Part shown: in pieces, positions 56,501 to 64,000 of the stretch | Position numbering within the stretch: the stretch's first letter is position 1 | Layout: each line of letters begins with the position of its first letter | DNA from: Siphonodentalium dalli | Lineage: Eukaryota > Mollusca > Scaphopoda > Gadilida > Siphonodentaliidae | Length of the DNA: 64,000 nucleotides | Reading direction: 5' to 3' | Assembly: GCA_032622095.1 (NCBI GenBank) | Contig: CP136066.1 | Span: 49,574,911-49,638,910 of the forward strand | Translations under genes and position numbers: made by a program | Notes under the pieces: generated by a model | Told to the model about the DNA's origin: nothing | What the model saw: only the letters and a program-made list of their open reading frames with translations | The model's database searches: none

Positions 56501-58170
56501 CACGCCCACATGGGATGCCACCCACTGACCCCAACCGAATGATGTGTGTCTCAGTGTTGTTCACCATCCACGGGAGAGAAAACAACAAGTTTAAAAAATC
56601 GGAAACTGAGGGTCTGGTTTCTCAAGGACTGTTACCCGATCGATTTTCAATGGTTGTGGACTGCATGTGTGGAATACTCGCAGCATGGGCATTGTATAGC
56701 CAAGCTACTGCAAGTGAAAGTGTGCAACAGGGTGCTTTCAGGGAAGTATTGTGTGCTATCTGGGACGGGAGGCTTACAAATTATGAACTTGAAATGTTAG
56801 CCTTTGAATTAGAGCGGAGTCAACGTTTTGAAGTTTTTGATGGGACAAAGAATGGTGTTATTGTCAATTACGATTTTGACTACTTAAAGAATTTCTCTAC
56901 TTCCGTGTGGCTTACATCGCAAAATCAGGTGAAGATTAAGTTTCTTCTTGGAATAACAGATTCGGAAAATAATCCAAACAAAACTAGCTCCTTGTGCTTA
57001 GAAATGGAACATGTTTTATATGCGAGGCATTTAAACTATGTTGGCCCTTTTGCGTTCATCATTAACTTATTAAACCACAATCTGACTGGAAGCAAAACAA
57101 TGTGCGCGTTGATTGGAACCGTTAGACCTCCCAGTTCCCGCACACAAGTATTCCGAGATGGATAACTGACAAGCCTTGAAATAGCGTGTCTGTCATTTGC
57201 AGAATGAGGTCCCCAGAGGGTGAATTTAGTTATGCTACCCCGCATAGCGGGCTAGCATCACCAAATTCACCCACTGGGAACCTCATTCTGCTGAGGTGTA
57301 AGCAGAATGAGGTCCCCAGAGGGTGAATTTAGTGATTCTACCCGTTTAGCAGGCTAGCATCACCAAATTCACCCTCTGGGAACCTCATTCTGCTGAGGTG
57401 TACTCAGAATGAGGTCCCCAGAGGGTGAATTTGGTGATGCTAGTCCGCTATGCGGGTAGCATCACTAAACTCACCCTCTGGGGACCTCATTCTGCAAATG
57501 ACGAAGGAGACTGTTTTACAAATTTGACAATAACCAGGTTATCGAAAAAAGATGGCGTCTTGAGGACGATTCAAAACCTGACATTAATATCACAACAAAC
57601 GTTCTGCATTTAATTCCTCGACCACTTTCAAATCTTGAGTGGAACGAGGAACTATCTCCACAATCTCCACTATCTCCACGAAACTGTAAATTGTGTTAAA
57701 CCCGACGATCGAATAGATGTTTTAATTCGCTAACGACCATTTGTTGACAAGCATGAAGCTGTATTTCACACTGTACGTTCTAAGTTTATCAATTCTGCTC
57801 TGAGTGAGATGGGGATGAACATTCATGGTCGATGAGCACAAACGATAAGGGACAATTTGTTACGTTTACTGATTCCAATCCTATATTAAAAAAAAAACTA
57901 AATAATGACAACAATTCAGATCACTATTAGTTTGACAGCTACCAGCCGAGTTCGCCGCCAACAGCTGTAGTCCGTGAGCCTATTTTTGAGAACCCAAATG
58001 GTCATGAATCTGTAACAACTATTCTAGACAAATTAAATCATAATCCAGCAGCGTCTAGTGGTCGCAAATGGACTATTTTAGGTTATGATTGGTTGCCATG
58101 CACCACGGCATATAGACAAATTGACATTTCTTACGTTTTTAGGCAATGGTAAAATAACTACATTGGAGAG
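56500..58170 (+). pseudogene. Decayed long coding sequence of unknown, probably mobile, origin
   Basis: The frame 56515-57165 is open for 216 codons and protein-like (DCMCGILAAWALYSQ, LTNYELEMLAFELERSQRFEVF, ALIGTVRPPSSRTQVF). After the palindromes, a third frame reads FYKFDNNQVIEKRWRLEDDS, and later, past several stops, VVREPIFENPNGHESV and GRKWTILGYDWLPCTTAYRQ (about 57970-58120). The second half recalls large invertebrate transposon-derived proteins of the DUF6589 kind, but this is a weak recollection. The reading frame is broken in several places. Confidence 0.45.
57191..57503. repeat. Three tandem palindromes of about 92 bp inside an outer inverted repeat
   Basis: Units at 57199-57291, 57302-57393 and 57404-57495 each read GCAGAATGAGGTCCCCAGAG...CTCTGGGAACCTCATTCTGC, with arms of about 45 bp. 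The units are joined by TGAGGTGTA spacers. The whole block is bounded by GTCATTTGC and GCAAATGAC. It interrupts the decayed coding sequence. Confidence 0.95.
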
Positions 58171-58204
58171 GACGTGTTCACACGGCACCAGTTGGAATGT
58201 CAAG

Positions 58205-58278
58205 GCATGTGTATTATGTAACTATAAAGGTATATGTATTATGTAACTATAAAGGTGTATGTATTATGTAACTAATAT
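58205..58278 (+). repeat. 25-bp tandem repeat, three copies
   Basis: TGTATTATGTAACTATAAAGG is repeated with minor changes (TATATGTATTATGTAACTA, TGTATGTATTATGTAACTA). Confidence 0.9.
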
Positions 58279-58449
58279 GATTACGTCACTACGTACGGAC
58301 AACCCAAAACACGTCCATCTATAAACTGAAAAATGAATGTGTCATGGGAGTGCCCATATATACATTATGAGAATGGAGTAAAGTTGTGACAAACACATCC
58401 TTGTTAATTTTGGTGCCCTTACCTGATCTGACGGTGTTTCGGTGACTTT

Positions 58450-58560
58450 GCACAAAATAATTATATTCCTCATAGCAGCAGATGCCTGTCTATATACCAC
58501 TTTGGACAACATAATTATATTCCTCACGCCAAGGAGATGCCTGTCTGTATGCACAAATAT
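58450..58560 (+). repeat. Short direct duplication of about 60 bp
   Basis: ATAATTATATTCCTCA(T/C) followed by GAGATGCCTGTCT/GCAGATGCCTGTCT occurs twice, about 58 bp apart. Confidence 0.8.
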
Positions 58561-58849
58561 TTTCATAAAACAATATTCCCCTATCAATAATAGACTATCG
58601 AACCACAAATAAAATACTAGATCCTGTCATGAATCTCTACACTAGCTATGTCCATAGAGATTACTAGAAATCATATTACACAAATTGCTTTTTATGTTCT
58701 GACAGCGAACTTTATAACATGAACAAACAAGCAGGGAATATATTTCTCTTAATTGTTAATACTTGTTCCTCAGTAATCTACTTCACAGTAGGGGTGGTAA
58801 AGCTGGAGATTGCATGCTTGTTTGTGACTTGTGAGCTGACACTCTCATG

Positions 58850-59300
58850 TGCCTAATCATTGTGACGGCCAATAATAGTGATAGTGGGGATTTGAGGCTG
58901 AAATTAATAATAGTCATAGCAATATTACTCTATATACTGTTTGTATATATGCCAAATAATTTAATGATCGTTGAAAATTTTAACCAAAATTAATAATCAT
59001 GCAGCACATGCTGACAATATTGTTAGCCATCTGAGAGTATATTAATATTTAATTAATTGCCCGGGATAAATTACATGAGTGAAAGGGACGGAAAGCAAAA
59101 TCAATCACAAAGTTACTTAAATCGTGCACTTTTAAGTTTGGACCTTCACGTAATCACGTACATTGAAATAATTATTAACTTATCAAGGAACAGGTATTTT
59201 ATAATTTATTACCTGTACTGTTTTTTTTTCATTGTTACAAACTTCCCTTTTGCAACAGCAAAAAGTTCCCATGGTTCGTACTGGTGGAATATATAATCTT
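58850..59300 (+). repeat. Repeat F, copy 3
   Basis: GTGCCTAATCATTGTGACGG, GTGGGGATTTGAGGCTGAAA and AAATTAATAATCATGCAG match the copies at 19310 and 50690 in order. Confidence 0.75.
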
Positions 59301-61180
59301 GACGGGCATATGTACTAGCTAGAATAGAGATTCGTGGCATGATCTAAGAAAATTCTTCCAGATTAACACATTATATGACCATCTGGGATTGCCTCATGAG
59401 TCATGTAGAAGGTCATGCCAGTTCCACCAGCTTGGCATCGGAATTATTATGTATAGCATAACCGATAATCCAATGTGTCAAGTCGACAATAGAACGTACA
59501 CAAGGCTATATCTAATGTTTCCACAAATAGCCATTATAGTTGCTAGCCCTGCGGACCGAGCTCCCGCTTAAATGTACTCAATCCGATCATACGCTCCTAA
59601 ATTACTAATTCTTTGTCTTCGAAGGTAAAACATATTTGAAGATGGATAACTCTAAAATCAAGTGGTAATACGGCAAAATGTTGTGATACTTAAGTCTTAA
59701 GTGATAATACGGTCTTATTTTGTTGATAAATAAAAAGTTTTGGGAAATTTGATACCATAGTTGACAGCGGTTAGCATTAATTATTTCGTCGCAATAAATC
59801 TACTCTGAGAACTAAAGAGTATTTTGAAGAAATGTTGTTGTTGTTGTATCTTGTTGATATGGGACCGTCTGATCGTATTGAGTACCTTTAATGCTTAAAG
59901 TTTAAACTGAGAACACAGTGTTAGAATCATGATATATTTAATAGGTGAGAATAGTAAAACAAATCATCGTTAATGGCATTATTAACAGTTAATCACGTTT
60001 AACTTGATATGTCCATCACAGGAAACATAATTCATACCGTAGATGAAAAGTTGGAAACTGTTCAAACATATCCTCTCACTACACCCAGTCACTCTGCAGT
60101 ATGTTGTCTCTGCAGTGTGCCGAGAGCGAATGGGAGATATTCTTTTTTTTCTTCACTGACCAAGGTTATGGACTCACAGTGATTGAGTCGGTGATATGAG
60201 TAAATGAGTAAATCAGTGAGTCAGCTTTTAAATGTCCATTTTCTTATTTCCTTGACCTGACATGCAGTGACAGCTGTTAAATTTGGTGAAGTAGAAGGCA
60301 CAATTTGCCACTTGCAACACCAACCAGTCAAGGTGAAAAAAGACTTTTAACAGAATAAATCAAATCACCGTGAGTGGGGACCACCGACCAGTGACCAGTG
60401 ACCTTCATTTTCATGTTTTCAGTCAGATTCATTTTCATATTTTTCACTCACAGACTCAGCATTAATCAGTTTCTTTTCCGACTGACTGAGTTTCATTTTC
60501 ACTGTTCAACGTCAGTAGTCTGGAGTGGAGGCTTCACACACAATGTATGCCCAATCGAGTGGCTTATACCCATAAAATTCAGTACGAGAACCACAACTGA
60601 AGTTCGAATGGCAAGCGCCAATAACTAACTCCACTGGTCTGGTCGACGCCATTTTATGACGAAAATTACGTCATCATTTGCAACGTTGACCTAACTGAAA
60701 CGGTACGGAATCTGACGAGGTTTGCCGAATGCTATGTATCTAGGTCAAATAAATCCACATTAATCATTTAATTTTGAATAAGGTTGATTTTGTTTTTCAA
60801 ATTTAATAGTGTTGTTGTGGGGAGGCTGATCGAAGAAGAAAAATAAATTAGTTTTGTTAATTAATTTTGTCAATTCATTTTACAGGCTGGTTCGAGGTTA
60901 TTCTTCAATGGCGGCCGCCACTGGGGCCCATAGGTCCGAATCGCCCGGATGTAAAAACATTTTTTTCAGGTTGATGGAGTATAGAAATTAGTGACGTCAC
61001 AACTATACTTGCGTCGCTTACGAACAGTAAAACAACCTCTGGGTTGTGATAAATGTTGCTGACATGAAATGTGGGGACATATCTGTGTTACCTGGTTTTT
61101 GAACTGAACATAGTGAACACAATAAAAAACATATTGGGATATAATTATGAGTCATGTAGCTGATATGTTAGGCTTCAGAT
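59300..61180. other. No recognised gene; local GACTGAG/CAGTCAG-rich tract
   Basis: Between 60130 and 60520 short motifs such as GAGTAAATGAGTAAATCAGT, CCAGTGACCAGTGACC and GACTGACTGAG recur. No exon is supported. Confidence 0.5.
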
Positions 61181-61189
61181 CACCGGGGT

Positions 61190-61828
61190 GCAGGACGTTT
61201 CGGCACCTGGACATTTCGGCACCTGGTTTTCAGGACGTTTCGGCACCTGGATTTCGGCACTTGGTTGTTTCGGCCCAGGTGCTTGGACGTTTCAGCACTT
61301 CACCGAAGACGTTTCGGCACTTGTGTCTTATTCTTTTCTTTTCATATATAATATTGTCTTTGATGTTGTGTTTATATTCGCCGTTTGTTATGATTCGGTA
61401 GTACATACTAAAACGTGTTTACAAAGACCAGGAAATGCAACATTGAATGCAGCAGATGTGCGCCGTTTGTTGTATTATTACAAACAATGGTGATTCCCGT
61501 TTGATGTGGTTCCCGACCAAAGAACAAATCCGTCCTGCAACAGTTGTCCAGAACGGCAACACATTCAAACCTGTTAAAAAAGACGACATCTGCCATACAT
61601 GTCCGGGCACCTTCATATCCGCCCAGATCCAGACTGAAGCACGGCGACTAGATGACCCTGTTACCATGTTACATGTTTTATCACATTTTATTGAAATAAA
61701 AAATAAAAAATTTAGTCTTCACTCATAATTTCGTTGATCCGAAAATTAGCAGGTGCCGAAACGTCCAGGTGCCGAACGGCAACCCCAGGTGCCGAAACGT
61801 CCAGGTGCCGAAACGTCCAGCATTTCGA
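61190..61828. mobile_element. Element flanked by inverted arrays of GGACGTTTCGGCACCT
   Basis: The left array (61190-61325) repeats (A)GGACGTTTCGGCACCTGG about five times with variants. The right array (61745-61828) repeats the reverse complement CCAGGTGCCGAAACGTCC about four times. The 0.4-kb centre contains an open frame (61447-61728) with WFPTKEQIRPATVVQNGNTF and HTCPGTFISAQIQTEARRL, which is not recognised. This is a foldback-like architecture. Confidence 0.75.
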
Positions 61829-61829
61829 C

Positions 61830-63060
61830 CGAAAGCCATCGTCAGCTGCCTTAGATACGCCGATCACCATAAATCATGGCAAATGTTGCAAATTGTTTTC
61901 GAAGGTACCAAGGATGAAATTGTTAATAATTAATTCAACTTCAAATTTTTATTTGCATTAAAGCTGTTTCTAGCAGGCACCGGAGGAACAACAGCTCCAT
62001 AGCACACACTGTCTTACCAAAACTGTGTTTGCTATTTGTATGTACAAGTTCACCAACTTATTGATAAATATATGTTGATACAGTCTTATGCGAGCATTGG
62101 TGCCAAAAGATGTTTGAATTCTTTGGAATATTTCATTTTCACTTCTGGTCACACTAGCAGAGCGGAAGGCGCCGACTTTGTGTTAGAAGAAAAAACTAAA
62201 CAAAAGAAAAGCTTGGCTGCCACCAGGTGTCCCGACAAAGGAAACTTGGATGGAGGTTTGTCGTGGCGTGGATGACCTGGATGAGGTACGTTATATATTA
62301 AACCAATTAGTCTGTGTGCAAGGATATTATTATTTCCCTCTCGTATTTCCACTTCATCTGCGACGACCTATTGCTGCTATGTTGCTGCCACCATCTCGTA
62401 CTGCGACGCAACCACCTCGTCCTGCCGCGTCATCGTCTCGCGGTGCTGCTACTTTCTCTTCTAATGTAGTTTCTCCTGTTTCGCATTTTGTACGGCCTCT
62501 ATGGATTTCCGATCTCTTCGAAATTAAAGAACATAATAACACACTTTATCATATGACTCAATCATTATTTACGTTGGAAAGTATGTCATAAATCAATTTC
62601 ATATGAACTACTAGTTCATATCACCTTCCGATAATTTGATTGGTTTGTTGACAAAAAGTGTGTTTTGATTGACTGAATGGCAGCCGGGCCGAGCCGTATC
62701 TCGAACTAAATGCAGGTCAAATTCGTGCGCGTCAATCAACGCGATGCCGAAATTCGCGCAATTATAATCTTGAAATATATAGTTTTGGACATTGTTATAC
62801 GATAAATAGAATATGTAATTCGTATTTATCTAATAAACATACGATATGATGTCACAAACTGAGAACAGAATAGCGCACTATATGTTCGCGTGCATATTAT
62901 TTCTGCTAGTTCACCAGGTGTAATTGGGCTTCCGGTGCAATGAAGTGACGTCACATTAACCTTTTGCTGCCGATGTCATATAGCTATTTAGTTATTTGTG
63001 TGCGTTTTGGACATCATAATCAATTTATATGTGTCATATGATAAATAGAATATGTAATTC
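61830..63060. other. No firm feature
   Basis: Frames at 62036-62275 and 62250-62591 contain protein-like text (LNSLEYFIFTSG, WRGVDDLDEVRYIL across frames), perhaps an old element. No family is assigned. GATAAATAGAATATGTAATTCG occurs at about 62801 and again at 63042. Confidence 0.4.
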
Positions 63061-63066
63061 GTGCTT

Positions 63067-63174
63067 CTCTCATATGATATTTATGAAACTCGTCACGAAT
63101 TTTCAGTTTTCTCTCGCAGGAGGCTCGAGAAAACTGAAAATTCTTAGACTCGTTTCATAAATATCATATGAGAG
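63067..63174. repeat. Long near-perfect hairpin, about 45-bp arms
   Basis: CTCTCATATGATATTTATGA at 63067 pairs with TCATAAATATCATATGAGAG ending at 63174. GAATTTTCAGTTTTCTC pairs with GAGAAAACTGAAAATTC, leaving small internal mismatches and a loop of about 8 nt. Confidence 0.93.
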
Positions 63175-63599
63175 AAACACTCATTTCATATCCTCTATTT
63201 ATTGTAATGGTGTAACATTCTAGTGATAATCCATTATTGTGTGGCCATTCGGGAAGCCATTTTCCAGTAAATTTGATGCAGGCAGTTAATAGTTATATAT
63301 TTTTGAGCTCCCAACTTATTGTTAAGTATATGAAATGAGCATATGGCTACATTAGATGCAATTCGACAACAATAGTTAGGGATTTATATACATCACCAAA
63401 TGAAAAATTAAACAAAATTATTAAATGACTTACATATATGCACTAGCATTCTGGAATTGTTTATTTATTATGAAGTAACATTTCCTAATAATATTTTAAG
63501 TAATATAGTGCAAATGACACTATAGCCCAGACTATTTTTGATCGAAAACCTTTTGAACAATATTTTCTCTTCTAATATATTTTGTACGTTATATTCTCG

Positions 63600-63791
63600 A
63601 TGGCTAAAGTCATGTTGTATTTACCTATGAAATTGGTACAGGAAGTCGATTTCTACAGTGATCTCGCTTATAGCCATATACGCCTGGATAATGCTGATGG
63701 CAGCGTGAATAGATACCATCTTAAAGACCTATTATCAAACCAATATGTACAGGTATATATAATTGGAATGGACAATTTCATTGCGGTGTGA
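63600..63791 (+). other. Unrecognised short open frame
   Basis: From ATGGCTAAAGTC the frame reads MAKVMLYLPMKLVQEVDFYS... to DNFIAV-stop (63 codons). Its composition is protein-like (mixed charged and hydrophobic, few stops in frame upstream), and an AATAAATAAATAAAT tract lies about 45 bp downstream, offering polyadenylation signals. No domain is recognised. It could be a terminal exon of a gene starting outside this view, or chance. Confidence 0.25.
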
Positions 63792-63831
63792 CAGTTATAT
63801 CTACTTAAATGTTTCTCAAAAGACATTCACG

Positions 63832-63855
63832 ACAATAAATAAATAAATAAATATC
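63832..63855 (+). repeat. (AAAT)n microsatellite
   Basis: CAATAAATAAATAAATAAAT, about five units. Confidence 0.9.
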
Positions 63856-64000
63856 GAAAGTACTCACTTGGACTCCGTGCTGCCTACCTAACTCCGACCT
63901 AGCCCAGAAATACCCCGCCTAACTTGGTGTCTTCATCTCGAGATAGGTTTCTATTCCCGTCTGTATACACATTGAGCTGAAAAACACATTCGACATTCAT

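Noticed and set aside
56231-56542. 103-codon plus frame as a separate gene upstream of the decayed coding sequence
   Set aside because: It overlaps another equally long frame (56154-56528), has no recognisable motif and ends at a stop. I could not tell whether it belongs to the same decayed gene.
1-64000. tRNA, rRNA or other structured RNA genes
   Set aside because: I looked for A-box/B-box pairs and rRNA-like blocks by eye and found none that hold together. A covariance-model scan would be needed to exclude small ones.

Overview
The window looks like intron-rich, repeat-laden invertebrate nuclear DNA. It is AT-rich, coding exons are small and bounded by GT/AG splice sites, and most of the sequence is decayed transposons and satellites. 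The transposon mix (several LINE clades, Helitron-like elements ending in CTAG, TTAA-flanked MITEs) and the one host gene, a secreted C-type lectin, fit a lophotrochozoan, most likely a mollusc. That placement is an inference from repeat style and gene type. Nothing here identifies a species.

Host gene. One gene can be assembled confidently on the + strand: four coding exons at 23326-23446, 28429-28542, 40958-41134 and 42568-42797. All three introns are phase 1 and every junction keeps the reading frame, giving 213 codons plus TGA. The product has a signal peptide, a short basic linker, a six-cysteine EB/EGF-like module and a six-cysteine C-type lectin domain with an EPN motif. A cluster of promoter-like motifs lies at 22884-22964, and a probable untranslated first exon follows it. 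The exon 3 splice donor sits in a 78-bp unit repeated exactly three times, so three near-identical donors lie in a row.

Layout. 1-3650: fragments of two minus-strand LINEs. 3880-6215: minisatellites. 6660-9055: dispersed repeats around a TIR MITE. 9890-16150: interleaved arrays of about 350 bp, 300 bp and 200 bp repeat modules, with a degenerate telomere-like stretch. 16598-22377: three TTAA-flanked MITEs, plus a relocated and partly inverted copy of the 6.7-9.0 kb repeats. 22880-42797: the lectin gene. Intron 1 holds a Helitron-like element lying inside a 70-bp minisatellite and a duplicated ORF1-like block. The 12.4-kb intron 2 holds a broken minus-strand LINE, a 1.88-kb triplication fused to it, a plus-strand L2/CR1-like LINE carrying a 334-bp retrocopy insertion, and an endonuclease fragment. 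42800-47400: a minisatellite and three more Helitron-like ends. 48240-49990: a 280-bp satellite-like array. 50690-54470: TIR elements and a coding-like tandem repeat. 56500-58160: a decayed, unrecognised coding sequence split by three tandem palindromes. 61190-61830: an element flanked by inverted arrays of a short motif. 63067-63174: a long hairpin.

Apart from the lectin, nothing can be defended as a working host gene. The L2-like reverse transcriptase ORF is the best-preserved mobile coding sequence.
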